The translations under genes and the position numbers were made by a program. From Streptomyces geranii (GTDB lineage: Bacteria > Actinomycetota > Actinomycetes > Streptomycetales > Streptomycetaceae), in NCBI RefSeq assembly GCF_002954775.1, contig NZ_PJME01000007.1, positions 186,001 through 250,000 of the forward strand: 64,000 nucleotides of DNA. Reading direction: 5' to 3'. This document shows, one piece after another, positions 1-8,237 of this stretch. Every line of letters begins with the position of its first letter. Positions within the stretch are counted from its first letter, which is position 1. Under the pieces are notes generated by a model. It ran no database searches and had not been told where the DNA came from. It was given only the letters and a program-made list of their open reading frames with translations.

Positions 1-1
1 G

Positions 2-340
2 CCGAAGTACCCGGCCCAGCTCTCCGGCGGCCAGCAGCAGCGGGTCGCCATCGCCCGCGCGCTCGCCATGGACCCCAAGGCGATGCTCTTCGACGAGCCC
101 ACGTCGGCGCTCGACCCGGAGATGATCAACGAGGTCCTGGAGGTCATGCGGCAACTCGCCCGCGAGGGAATGACGATGGTCGTCGTCACCCATGAGATGG
201 GCTTCGCCCGCTCGGCCGCCAACCGGGTCGTGTTCATGGCCGACGGCCGGATCGTCGAGGACCGCAGCCCCGACGAGTTCTTCACGGACCCGCGCAGCGA
301 CCGCGCCAAGGACTTCCTCTCCAAGATCCTCAAGCACTGA
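2..340 (+). CDS. Polar amino-acid ABC transporter ATP-binding protein, C-terminal part
   Basis: The reading frame is open from the left edge, so only the last ~112 residues of a GlnQ/GluA-type ATPase are present. The ABC signature LSGGQQQR lies at the very start, followed by Walker B (MLFDEPTSALD) and the H-loop histidine in VVTHEMGF, all in the order and spacing of the family. The C-terminal FFTDPRSDRAKDFLSKIL ending is typical of glutamate/glutamine/polar amino-acid importers. The protein would sit on the inner face of the membrane and energise uptake. Its permease and binding-protein partners must lie upstream of the window, since nothing downstream on this strand belongs to a transporter. 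Substrate cannot be told from this fragment. Confidence 0.93.
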   Translation, partial: PKYPAQLSGGQQQRVAIARALAMDPKAMLFDEPTSALDPEMINEVLEVMRQLAREGMTMVVVTHEMGFARSAANRVVFMADGRIVEDRSPDEFFTDPRSDRAKDFLSKILKH

Positions 341-376
341 GGAACGGTGAGGGTCCGGGCCGGGAGGCCGGCCGAG

Positions 377-517
377 GTGAACCTCGACTACGATTTGCTG
401 TTCATCCCCGTGGTGACGGCGGTTGAGCCCATCCGCAAGGGGATGGGAACAGAGGCCGAGGACGCCGAGGACGTTGCACCGGCCGAATCAGGGACGCTGC
501 TGCCAGGCGGGCAGTAG
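377..517 (+). CDS. Possible small ORF, 46 aa, unknown
   Basis: A GTG start follows GGGAGG with a 9-base gap, which is the only reason to list it. The product begins with a short hydrophobic stretch (DYDLLFIPVVTAVEP) and ends in an acidic tail. Third-position GC is weaker than in neighbouring genes. No family was recognised. It could equally be noise inside a decayed region; see the remnant just to its right. Confidence 0.22.
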   Translation: MNLDYDLLFIPVVTAVEPIRKGMGTEAEDAEDVAPAESGTLLPGGQ

Positions 518-589
518 TAGGAGGGCATACGTCCGTCCGGCGGCAGCCGGAGATCACTGCTCGCGCAGGGGTACCGACCCGTTCGACGG

Positions 590-741
590 TCGTGCTCCGG
601 CGAGGAGGAGGTCAGCTGCGCGCCGGTCGGGATGTGCTCGACGCAGAGCGGGTCGACCGGGCTGACCGGCTTGCCGAGGCCGAGCGGGCCCACGTCGCGG
701 AAGTACGCGACGGGGGTGCCGCTCTCCTTGGTTTCGGGGCC
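590..741 (-). pseudogene. Coding-like remnant of an unidentified gene
   Basis: On the minus strand, about 50 codons running from near 740 down to near 590 have G or C at almost every third position and read as ordinary protein (for example GTPVAYFRDVGPLGLGKP, then PVDPLCVEHIPTGAQL). Outside this patch, both codon use and amino-acid texture decay, an upstream in-frame stop (reverse of CTA) closes the frame near 825, and downstream the frame wanders through Ser/Pro-rich sequence to a stop at 388. This looks like a gene fragment left by deletion. The rest of 341-819 holds no convincing gene. Confidence 0.35.
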
Positions 742-819
742 TTTTCGTCTGCGGGGGACCTCAGCACCTCCGTACCTCCGACTTCCTCTGCGGGTCCTCC
801 GCCTGCCCTCTGCTCTGCG

Positions 820-1575
820 CTAGGACGCGCGGTGGGTGCTGCGCGGAGCGACGGCGGGCAGCGGGGTCTGGGCGGCCCGGGTGATGTCCGTGACGACCTC
901 GACGACATCGGGGCCGTACGCCTGGGAGTTGACGACCTTCAGGAGCAGGGCGAAGGAGTTGTTCCCGTGCTTGCGGGACAGGCGCTCGTGGTTGCGGGCG
1001 AGATAGCGGGTCGCCGCCTGGTTGGTGATCGCGCGCTGGCCGCAGAAGAGGAACACCGGCCGGGCCTCACGGCTCTGCCCCGCGGTGAGCCGCGCCAGGA
1101 TCACGTACTCGCCCTTGCCCGACTCCAGGCGGTAGCGCTCGGTGCCGATCTGGAACGCGCCCCGGTCCGGGCCGGGTTCGGCGTCGACGTTGACGCGGAC
1201 GCCGGGCAGCAGGGAGTGCAGATGCGCCGCCATACGGCGGTTGGAGGCCGGGCCGCCCACGCAGAACTCGGTGCGCTCGCCGAAGCCCTGTTGCGCCGCG
1301 TCGTGTGCGACGACCTGGGCGTGGGCGTTGCAGTCCTTGATGAGGGCGGAGAGTTCGAGCAGCGCGAACACGTCGTGGCGCATCACCGTCAACTCGGGGC
1401 CACCGGCCTCGCGGTTCACGACGAGCAGCGACTCGGAGTTGTCGGGCAGCCCGAAGAAGGCCTGCTTGCGGCGGAGTTTGCGCTTCCACAGATAGGTACG
1501 GGCCAGCCAGCCGAGGGCTGCGCTGATACCGGCCGCGACCACACCGAGGACGATATTGCGCACATCGTCAGTCAT
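820..1575 (-). CDS. Membrane-anchored protein of unknown function, 251 aa
   Basis: The N-terminus has one clear membrane segment (residues ~8-28, IVLGVVAAGISAALGWLA) followed by a basic stop-transfer patch (RTYLWKRKLRRK), so the protein is probably anchored with its bulk in the cytoplasm. The soluble part contains no catalytic motif I recognise; short patches such as SLLVVNREAGGPELTVMRHD and KGEYVILARL suggest a mixed alpha/beta fold. A longer ORF on the opposite strand over the same bases is an antisense shadow, because its product is Ala/Arg/Gly-rich without fold-like texture. It is divergent from the gamma-glutamyltransferase gene, with about 100 bases between them. Confidence 0.72.
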   Translation of the reverse strand: MTDDVRNIVLGVVAAGISAALGWLARTYLWKRKLRRKQAFFGLPDNSESLLVVNREAGGPELTVMRHDVFALLELSALIKDCNAHAQVVAHDAAQQGFGERTEFCVGGPASNRRMAAHLHSLLPGVRVNVDAEPGPDRGAFQIGTERYRLESGKGEYVILARLTAGQSREARPVFLFCGQRAITNQAATRYLARNHERLSRKHGNNSFALLLKVVNSQAYGPDVVEVVTDITRAAQTPLPAVAPRSTHRAS

Positions 1576-1678
1576 GGGCGCGCATGGTAGCGGTCGAGCG
1601 GAACAGTGTTCGAGGGGCCCTTACGGGACCACGGGGATGAAGTTACGCTGCGCGGACGGTCGTTGACTGGAGGTATTG

Positions 1679-3487
1679 ATGCGTCGCCCTGTCGCGCGAA
1701 AGCTGGCGGTCCTGGCGGTTTCGGCCACGGTGGTGTCGGTGGGGGCGGCTGCGCCACCCTCCGGCGCCACGTCCGCAGGCCCGGCCGTCGAGAAGGTACC
1801 GGTCGCCGTCGGGTACGGCGGGGCGGTGGCGAGCGTGGACGCGGACGCCTCGGCCGTCGGGATCGAGATCCTGCGCAAGGGCGGCAACGCGGTGGACGCC
1901 GCCGTCGCCACGGCCGCCGCGCTCGGGGTCACGGAGCCGTACTCCAACGGCATCGGCGGAGGCGGCTACTTCGTCTACTACGACGCCAAGTCCCGTACGG
2001 TGCAGACGATCGACGGCCGCGAGACGGCACCTCTGACGGCCGACTCGGGCCTGTTCCTGGAGAACGGCCAGCCGATCGCCTTCGCCGACGCGGTCACCAG
2101 CGGCCTGGGTGTCGGTACGCCGGGCACGCCCGCCACCTGGCAGGCGGCGCTGGACAGTTGGGGCAGCAAGGGGCTGGGTACGCTGCTGAAGCCGGCGGAG
2201 CGGCTCGCGCGCGACGGGTTCACGGTGGACGACACGTTCAGGGCGCAGACCGCGTCCAACGAGGCGCGGTTCCGGTACTTCCCGGACACGGCGGAGCTGT
2301 TCCTGCCGGGTGGTGCGCTGCCGGTGGTCGGGTCGACGTTCAAGAACCCCGATCTGGCGCGTACGTACGCGGAGTTGGGCCGCAAGGGCGTCGGGGCCCT
2401 GTACCGGGGCAAGTTGGCGAAGGAGATCGTCGACACCGTCAACGAGCCGCCGGTGGACCCGGCTTCGGGCTACAACGCGCGTCCCGGCGAGCTGTCGCTG
2501 CGGGACTTGGCGGCCTACCGGGCGAAGCGCCAGTCGCCGTCGAAGACCTCGTACCGGGGTCTGGGCGTGTACTCGATGGCCCCCTCCTCGTCCGGCGGGA
2601 CGACGGTGGGCGAGGCCCTCAACATCCTTGAGCGGACGGACCTTTCGAAGGCGAGCGACGTCCAGTTCCTGCACCGCTACATCGAGGCGAGCAGGATCGC
2701 GTTCGCGGACCGGGGGCGCTGGGTGGGCGACCCGGCCTTCGAGGACGTACCGACGAAGGAACTGCTGTCGCAGTCGTACGCCGACTCGCGCGGATGCCTG
2801 ATCAAGGACGACGCGGTACTGACGAGCCCGGTCGCGCCGGGCGACCCGCGCAACCCGGCGGCCTGCAACACCAACGGGGTCGCGGCGCCGACGACGTACG
2901 AGGGCGAGAACACGACGCACCTGACGGTGGCCGACAAGTGGGGCAACGTCGTGTCGTACACGCTGACGATCGAGCAGACCGGCGGCAGCGGCATCACGGT
3001 CCCGGGCCGCGGTTTCCTCCTCAACAACGAGTTGACGGACTTCTCCTTCGCCCCGGCCAGCCCGGCCGTCCATGACCCGAACCTGCCGGGCCCGGGCAAG
3101 CGCCCGCGCTCGTCGATGTCCCCGACGATCGTCCTGGACGCCCACAACAAGCCGGTCGTGGCCCTGGGCTCACCCGGCGGCGCGTCCATCATCACGACGG
3201 TCCTGCAGACCCTGACGAGCTTCCTCGACCGAGGTGTCCCGTTGGTCGACGCGATCGCGGCCCCGCGCGCGAGCCAGCGCAACCAGACGACCACGGAGCT
3301 GGAACCGGCCCTGTGGACCAGCGAGTTGAGGACGAAGCTGGAGTCGATCGGCCACGGCTTCCGCCTCAACCCCGAGATCGGCGCGGCGACCGGCGTACAA
3401 CGCCTCCCGAACGGCAAGTGGCTGGCGGCAGCGGAGACGGTACGCAGGGGCGGCGGCTCGGCGATGGTGGTACGCCCGGCCTCCTGA
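1679..3487 (+). CDS. ggt: Secreted gamma-glutamyltransferase (glutathione hydrolase)
   Basis: This 602-aa enzyme cleaves gamma-glutamyl bonds (glutathione and similar) outside the membrane and is made as a precursor that cuts itself. The N-terminus is a signal peptide (MRRPVARKLAVLAVSAT then a small-residue stretch). The fold starts at RKGGNAVDAAVATAAALGV, and the autocleavage site and nucleophile is Thr-412 in ENTTHLTVADKWGN, followed by the substrate loops GRGFLLNNELTDFSF and PRSSMSPTIV. ATG at 1679 is chosen because GGAGGT ends 4 bases upstream; the TTG three bases earlier is too close. A second family member lies at 17720. Length is normal for the family. Confidence 0.93.
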   Translation: MRRPVARKLAVLAVSATVVSVGAAAPPSGATSAGPAVEKVPVAVGYGGAVASVDADASAVGIEILRKGGNAVDAAVATAAALGVTEPYSNGIGGGGYFVYYDAKSRTVQTIDGRETAPLTADSGLFLENGQPIAFADAVTSGLGVGTPGTPATWQAALDSWGSKGLGTLLKPAERLARDGFTVDDTFRAQTASNEARFRYFPDTAELFLPGGALPVVGSTFKNPDLARTYAELGRKGVGALYRGKLAKEIVDTVNEPPVDPASGYNARPGELSLRDLAAYRAKRQSPSKTSYRGLGVYSMAPSSSGGTTVGEALNILERTDLSKASDVQFLHRYIEASRIAFADRGRWVGDPAFEDVPTKELLSQSYADSRGCLIKDDAVLTSPVAPGDPRNPAACNTNGVAAPTTYEGENTTHLTVADKWGNVVSYTLTIEQTGGSGITVPGRGFLLNNELTDFSFAPASPAVHDPNLPGPGKRPRSSMSPTIVLDAHNKPVVALGSPGGASIITTVLQTLTSFLDRGVPLVDAIAAPRASQRNQTTTELEPALWTSELRTKLESIGHGFRLNPEIGAATGVQRLPNGKWLAAAETVRRGGGSAMVVRPAS

Positions 3488-3544
3488 GCGCAGAAAGCCA
3501 CCGACCGGAGGCGACTGGGCGGCGGCCCGCCCTTGCAGGCGCGG

Positions 3545-4080
3545 CCGTCCGCCCCGGGCCGGGTGCGTCTGGGTTCCGCCGCGCGCGGCCGTCCGGCGAT
3601 GTGTCGGCCGGTGGCCTGTCGGGCGGGATCTCCTGGCGGATCTCCCGCCCCGGCTGGTGCCTGGCCGCCCGGGGCGCGGATTCGACTCGCGCGGGCCTGC
3701 CGCCTGCCGGGCGACTCGGCCGCCGGCGAAGATGCTGCCCCGGGGCCGGGTGCGCGTGGGCTCTGCGGCTCGCGCGGGTGTCGGCTGCGCGCCGGTCGGC
3801 GGCCTGCTGCGCGGGCCCTCCGGTGGACTTCCCGGCCCGGGTGGTGCCTGGCGCCGCCCGGGGTGTGGATGCGGCCCGTGTGGGCCCGCCGCCTGCTCGG
3901 CCGCCCGCTGCCGTCCGCCCCGGGGTGGCTGTTGCCTGGCTCCCGCCGCCCGCGCAGGTGGCCGGCCCTGCGTCCGCCGACGGCCTGTCGCGCGGGCCCC
4001 CGGTGGGTCTTCTGCCTCCGATGGTGCCTGGCCGCCCAGGCCGTGGACCCGGCCCATCCCGCCCGCCGCCCCGCCGGAGG
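3545..4080. repeat. Three degenerate ~183-bp tandem repeats in a non-coding gap
   Basis: The gap 3488-4089 has no credible gene. It contains three diverged copies of one unit: each has a C-rich opening (near 3550, 3735 and 3915), a middle segment resembling GTCGGCGGCCTGTCGCGCGG, and the word GGTGCCTGG at 3656, 3843 and 4023, which gives periods of 187 and 180 bp. Open frames across it give Arg/Pro/Ala-rich products with no fold-like texture. Origin unknown. Confidence 0.6.
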
Positions 4081-4089
4081 CGCCGTAGG

Positions 4090-4881
4090 TCAAGGCGTGC
4101 TCGTGTGGGCCTCCTGTCGTGCCGTGAGCACGCGCGGACCCGCGTTCGTGATCGCCACCGTGTGTTCCGCGTGGGCCGCTCGGGAGCCGTCGTTCGTGCG
4201 GAGGGTCCAGCCGTCGGGGGCCTCGTGGTAGCCGTTCTTGCCGCTGCCGATCAGCATGGGCTCGATCGCCAGGACCAGGCCGTGGCGCAGTGGCATGCCC
4301 CGGCCAGGGCGGCCCTCGTTCGGGACCGGGGGGTCCTCGTGCATCCGGCGGCCGATGCCGTGGCCGCCGAAGCCCTCCGGGATGCCGTATCCCGCCGTAC
4401 GGCACACCTCGCCGATCGCGTGCGCGATGTCGCCGATGCGGTTGCCGACGACCGCCGCCGCGATGCCCGCCGCGAGCGCCCGCTCGGCGGTCTCGACGAG
4501 CCGTACGTCCGCCGGGCGCGGCTCGCCCACGATGAAGCTGATCGCCGAGTCGCCCGCCCAGCCGCCCAGTTCGGCGCCGAAGTCGATGGAGACGAGGTCG
4601 CCGTCGCGCAGCCGGTAGCCGTCCGGGATGCCGTGCACGATCGCGTCGTTCACCGACGCGCAGATCACCGCGGGGAAGGGGGTCGGTGCGAAGGAGGGGT
4701 GGTAGCCGAGGAAGGGGGACGTCGCCCCGGCCGCCCGCAGCACCTCATGCGCGAGCTCGTCCAGCTCCAGCAGGGAAACGCCCACGTCAGCGGCTTCCCG
4801 TACGGCCGTCAGGGCTCTGCCGACCACCTGGCCGGTCTCGTACATGGCATCGATCGCAGTGTCTGTCTTGAGTTCCACCAT
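4090..4881 (-). CDS. map: Type I methionine aminopeptidase (accessory copy)
   Basis: Removes the starting Met from new proteins. The 263-aa product has the five metal ligands of the family at Asp-100 (VSIDFG), Asp-111 (AGDSAI), His-174 (GGHGIG), Glu-207 (AIEPM) and Glu-239 (AEHTV), plus the substrate His-83 in IVHGIPDGY. Streptomyces carry a separate housekeeping map near the ribosomal-protein genes, so this is probably an extra copy with special regulation. It lacks any Shine-Dalgarno sequence: TATAGT sits 7 bases before the ATG, so the mRNA should be leaderless. It is divergent from an XRE regulator with only 32 bases between the start codons, which suggests joint control. Confidence 0.93.
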   Translation of the reverse strand: MVELKTDTAIDAMYETGQVVGRALTAVREAADVGVSLLELDELAHEVLRAAGATSPFLGYHPSFAPTPFPAVICASVNDAIVHGIPDGYRLRDGDLVSIDFGAELGGWAGDSAISFIVGEPRPADVRLVETAERALAAGIAAAVVGNRIGDIAHAIGEVCRTAGYGIPEGFGGHGIGRRMHEDPPVPNEGRPGRGMPLRHGLVLAIEPMLIGSGKNGYHEAPDGWTLRTNDGSRAAHAEHTVAITNAGPRVLTARQEAHTSTP

Positions 4882-4913
4882 GCCAATTACTATACCGGTA
4901 TTAGAATGGCGGC
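4882..4913. promoter_or_regulatory. Shared divergent leaderless promoters with palindromic operator
   Basis: Two -10 boxes face outward: TAGAAT at 4902-4907, 6 bases before the XRE ATG, and TATAGT (minus strand, 4894-4889), 7 bases before the map ATG. Between and overlapping them is the perfect palindrome ATACCGGTAT at 4892-4901. A protein bound there would block both promoters. The small XRE protein encoded to the right is the obvious candidate. The boxes and palindrome are seen directly; the regulation is inferred. Confidence 0.7.
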
Positions 4914-5174
4914 ATGGTACGCACCCCTCTCACCCCAGAAGAGCGTGAACGCGGCGAGCGCCTCGGCCGGCTGCTGCGCGAGGCGCGTGGTGGCCGCAGC
5001 ATGGCGGAGATCGCGGCCCGCGCCGGAATCTCCCCCGAGACCCTCCGCAAGATCGAGACCGGCCGGGCGCCGACGCCGGCGTTCTTCACGGTCGCGGCGC
5101 TGGCCCGGGTCCTCGGCCTGTCCATGGACGAACTCGTCGGCCGGTGCGCGCCGTCGGCCCCGGTCGCGGCATGA
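4914..5174 (+). CDS. Small XRE-family helix-turn-helix regulator
   Basis: The 86-aa protein is essentially one Cro/C1-type HTH: RGGRSMAEIAARAGISPETLRKIETGRAPTP (residues ~25-55) with the typical following helix FTVAALARVLGLSMDELV. There is no sensor domain. It is divergent from map and starts without a ribosome-binding site behind TAGAAT, so it is probably leaderless. The palindrome between the two genes makes it a likely autoregulator and regulator of map. Confidence 0.9.
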   Translation: MVRTPLTPEERERGERLGRLLREARGGRSMAEIAARAGISPETLRKIETGRAPTPAFFTVAALARVLGLSMDELVGRCAPSAPVAA

Positions 5175-5336
5175 ACCCCGTGGCCCGCTTTTGGCCATGG
5201 TGACCGTTGTTCACATCACGTTCCGCTGGGTGCGCGGTACTCTGCGTCCGGTCCGAAAACCTCTCGTAGCCCTTCCGTAACACGGCTGGTGTTTTCTACA
5301 GGGCGGAGAACTCCGGTCGGGCATGGGGTGAACATC

Positions 5337-7220
5337 ATGGCGGTGGAACAACTCCCGGGGCAGGTGCGGGAGTTCGCGCGGTATCTGAGCGGCCTGCTGG
5401 CCCGCCTCGACCAGGGCGCGGGCTGGTGCGGCGTGTTCTGGCAGCGCGACCCCGACGGCATGCGCGCCTGTCTCGACGGGTACGAGGTGCCGCCCTGGGA
5501 CGTCGTCGAGGCGCTGCTCCAGGATCTCGCCGCCGAGTACGGCACGGGCGCCGTGGGCCCGGAGGCCGAGCAGGCGCGTGCCCTGCACCAGGCCTCGCTC
5601 ACCGAGTTCGACGCCCGCCCCGGCGCCCGCGACACCCTCGGCGACCGGCTCGACGTGATGCTCCGCGAGCAGAAGTACGCCACGGAACGGCTCGGTGAAC
5701 TGGGCCGCTCCCTCAACTCCGCCGGCACCCACGAGGAGGCCGAGAGCCTCCGCCTCGACCTCGCCTGGGCCCACGACGACCACGAACGCGCCTCCGCCCG
5801 CTGCGTCGAACTCCGTTCCAGGCTGGACCAGTTGGCCCGCCGCGCGGTGAGCGGCGCGACGATTCCGCGCCGCGACCCCGACGAGGAGGCGGGCCTGTTC
5901 GCCGCCCGCGTCCAGAACACCCAGCACCCCGCCGACCCCCTGAACCTCCCGAGACAGCGCACCGACACGAACGACCACCACCCGGCCGACGACACGACCG
6001 GCTGGTACGACGACGACCGCGGCTCCCGCAGACAGCGTGCGGACGCTCGACAGGCCGCCACCGGTTACGACGACGCCCGCGACGCCCGCGACCAGCGCGC
6101 GGCCGACGACACGGCAGGGTGGTACGACAACGATCGCAACCCCCGCCGCCAGTCCGTGAGCGGCGGTACGGCCCCCGCCGGACCCCAGCGGCAAACTCCG
6201 GACCGCCCCGGAGACGACCGCGCCCCCGACCAGCCCCGTCCCGACGACGAACTGCGCCCCTGGCGCGGCCACCTCCGCCGGTCCGGCCTCGCGGACGAGT
6301 ACGCCGACGATCTCGACGGTCCCCGCCGGGCCGACGCCCCCGACGGCACCCCGGAGACCCCGGCCGGCCGCACGGCCCCGCGGCTCCCCGCCGACTGGTA
6401 CGACGCCCAGGCCCCCGCCGCCGTACCCGAGGACCCCGAGCCCGCCCTCGCCCCCACGGACTCCCGTCCCGCCGCCAAGCAGCGATCCAAACGCCGTACA
6501 CGCGGAAGTGCCCGGTTCGCCGGGATGATGGACGACGCGGACACCGGAGCGACCCCCACCGTCGACCCCACCTCCATGCCGGCCATGCCCGCGCCCGCCG
6601 CCCCGACCCGCCGCAACCCGCGCGGGGCCCGCTTCGCCGGGGCCGCCGCCGCGGCCAAGCCCGCCGCGCCCAGGCGGGAGGCGCTGGACGACGACGCCCG
6701 GCACGACACGATCGACGCGGTCCGCAGCCTCGTACGACTGCGGAGCGAGGGCCGCAGCGGCGAGGCGCACGCGCTGCTCGTCGAGGCCGCGCACTGGCCC
6801 GCCGCCCGTTTCCCGCTGCTCGCCGCCGAGCTGCACCGCGCGGGGCTCGGCGCCGACTGGGCGACCCTGCTCTGGGAGGCCGCGTCCCTGCCGGCCGCTC
6901 AGCTGATCGCCGCCGCCGACGCGCTCGTCGCGGCCGGGCGGGGCGGCGACGGCCAGCAGATCCTGCGGCAGGGCATGGTGCGCCCGGCGCACGAGGTGGG
7001 GGAGGGGGTCCTCGGGCTCGTCGAGGACGGCCGTCACCGCGAGGCGCGGGCCCTGCTCGACGCGTACGTCCGTGTCCGCACCCCCGAGGAGGCCGCCCGC
7101 AGCGTCGCCGCCGACCCCCAGCGACTCGTCCCCCTGCTTCTGGAGGCGGCCCGGGGCGCCTCCGAGGACTGCTACTGGGATCTGGTGCACGCCCTCCGCG
7201 TGGCGGGCCACAGCACCTGA
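5337..7220 (+). CDS. Large protein with helical N-terminus, disordered repeats and helical C-terminus
   Basis: The product is 627 aa if ATG 5337 is used (GGGGTGA lies upstream); an in-frame ATG at 5289 would add 16 residues. Three regions are visible. Residues ~1-180 are helical and soluble (QVREFARYLSGLLARLDQG, then heptad-like helices rich in Glu/Arg). Residues ~185-460 are Pro/Asp/Arg-rich and probably disordered, with a repeated WYD motif (GWYDDDRGSRRQ, GWYDNDRNPRRQ, DWYDAQ). Residues ~465-627 are Ala/Leu/Arg helices (LVRLRSEGRSGEAHALL...) resembling tandem helical-hairpin repeats. No enzyme motif. Such proteins are common in Streptomyces and unassigned; a scaffold role is only a guess. 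Confidence 0.8.
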   Translation: MAVEQLPGQVREFARYLSGLLARLDQGAGWCGVFWQRDPDGMRACLDGYEVPPWDVVEALLQDLAAEYGTGAVGPEAEQARALHQASLTEFDARPGARDTLGDRLDVMLREQKYATERLGELGRSLNSAGTHEEAESLRLDLAWAHDDHERASARCVELRSRLDQLARRAVSGATIPRRDPDEEAGLFAARVQNTQHPADPLNLPRQRTDTNDHHPADDTTGWYDDDRGSRRQRADARQAATGYDDARDARDQRAADDTAGWYDNDRNPRRQSVSGGTAPAGPQRQTPDRPGDDRAPDQPRPDDELRPWRGHLRRSGLADEYADDLDGPRRADAPDGTPETPAGRTAPRLPADWYDAQAPAAVPEDPEPALAPTDSRPAAKQRSKRRTRGSARFAGMMDDADTGATPTVDPTSMPAMPAPAAPTRRNPRGARFAGAAAAAKPAAPRREALDDDARHDTIDAVRSLVRLRSEGRSGEAHALLVEAAHWPAARFPLLAAELHRAGLGADWATLLWEAASLPAAQLIAAADALVAAGRGGDGQQILRQGMVRPAHEVGEGVLGLVEDGRHREARALLDAYVRVRTPEEAARSVAADPQRLVPLLLEAARGASEDCYWDLVHALRVAGHST

Positions 7221-7394
7221 CCCGGTCTGACCCGGGTGCCCACGACTCGCCCACCGGGGTGTGAAACGTGATCGACTCCGCGGGTTAACGGCGATGGTCT
7301 TGGCAAGGCTGTTCCAGAGGCTTACTTTCAAGCCCCTACGACCTCTGTCTACGGGCGTAGAGGCTCTCTGACGTCCAGCCGGAAGGAGCAGGTC

Positions 7395-8237
7395 ATGGCC
7401 AATGTCGTACGTGCAGCTCTGGTTCAGGCCACCTGGACCGGCGACACCGAGTCCATGGTCGCCAAGCATGTGGAGCACGCCCGTGAGGCCGCCCGGCAGG
7501 GCGCCAAGGTCATCGGGTTCCAGGAGGTCTTCAACGCCCCCTACTTCTGCCAGGTCCAGGAGCCCGAGCACTACGGCTGGGCCGAGCCCGTGCCCGACGG
7601 GCCCACGGTGGTTCGTATGCAGGAGCTGGCGCGCGAGACCGGCATGGTGATCGTCGTCCCGGTCTTCGAGGTCGAGCAGTCCGGCTTCTACTACAACACC
7701 GCGGCCGTGATCGACGCCGACGGCACCTACCTCGGCAAGTACCGCAAGCACCACATTCCGCAGGTCAAGGGCTTCTGGGAGAAGTACTACTTCAAGCCCG
7801 GCAACCTCGGCTGGCCGATCTTCGACACGGCCGTCGGGAAGATCGGCGTCTACATCTGCTACGACCGGCACTTCCCGGAGGGCTGGCGGCAGCTGGGCCT
7901 CAACGGCGCGCAGCTCGTCTACAACCCGTCGGCCACCTCGCGCGGCCTCTCCGCCTACCTCTGGCAGCTGGAGCAGCCCGCCGCGGCCGTCGCCAACGAG
8001 TACTTCGTCGCCGCCATCAACCGGGTGGGGCAGGAGGAGTACGGGGACAACGACTTCTACGGGACCTCGTACTTCGTGAACCCGCGCGGCCAGTTCGTCG
8101 GCGAGGTCGCCAGCGACAAGGACGAGGAACTCGTCGTGCGGGACCTGGATTTCGATCTCATCGAGGAAGTCCGGCAGCAGTGGGCCTTCTACCGGGACCG
8201 GCGGCCGGACGCATATGAAGGGCTGGTGCAGCCGTGA
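7395..8237 (+). CDS. Nitrilase-superfamily beta-ureidopropionase-like amidohydrolase (copy 1)
   Basis: Likely hydrolyses an N-carbamoyl beta-amino acid (for example N-carbamoyl-beta-alanine) to the amino acid, CO2 and ammonia in the cytoplasm. The 280-aa protein has the Glu-Lys-Cys triad of the nitrilase fold at Glu-44 (FQEVF), Lys-118 (KYRKHHIP) and Cys-155 (YICYDRHF). A strong GGAAGGAG precedes the ATG by 8 bases. It overlaps the aminotransferase by GTGA, so the two are translationally coupled: hydrolysis then transamination. A close paralogue with triad residues at identical positions lies at 11313, in the same gene block as dihydropyrimidinase. Exact substrate (carbamoyl amino acid or another amide) is not settled by sequence. 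Confidence 0.88.
   Translation: MANVVRAALVQATWTGDTESMVAKHVEHAREAARQGAKVIGFQEVFNAPYFCQVQEPEHYGWAEPVPDGPTVVRMQELARETGMVIVVPVFEVEQSGFYYNTAAVIDADGTYLGKYRKHHIPQVKGFWEKYYFKPGNLGWPIFDTAVGKIGVYICYDRHFPEGWRQLGLNGAQLVYNPSATSRGLSAYLWQLEQPAAAVANEYFVAAINRVGQEEYGDNDFYGTSYFVNPRGQFVGEVASDKDEELVVRDLDFDLIEEVRQQWAFYRDRRPDAYEGLVQP

Noticed and set aside
592-1590. 332-aa open frame on the plus strand
   Set aside because: It is antisense to the 251-aa membrane protein; its product is Ala/Gly/Val-rich with no fold-like texture, while the minus frame has a clear membrane segment and GC3 bias.
3313-5280. 655-aa open frame across the repeat block and map
   Set aside because: Runs antisense through map and across repeats; Arg/Pro/Ala-rich, a product of high GC.
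7336-7360. CTACG words and CTACGGGCGTAG dyad upstream of nitrilase copy 1
   Set aside because: Arms of 5 bp are common by chance in this composition; not strong enough to call an operator.
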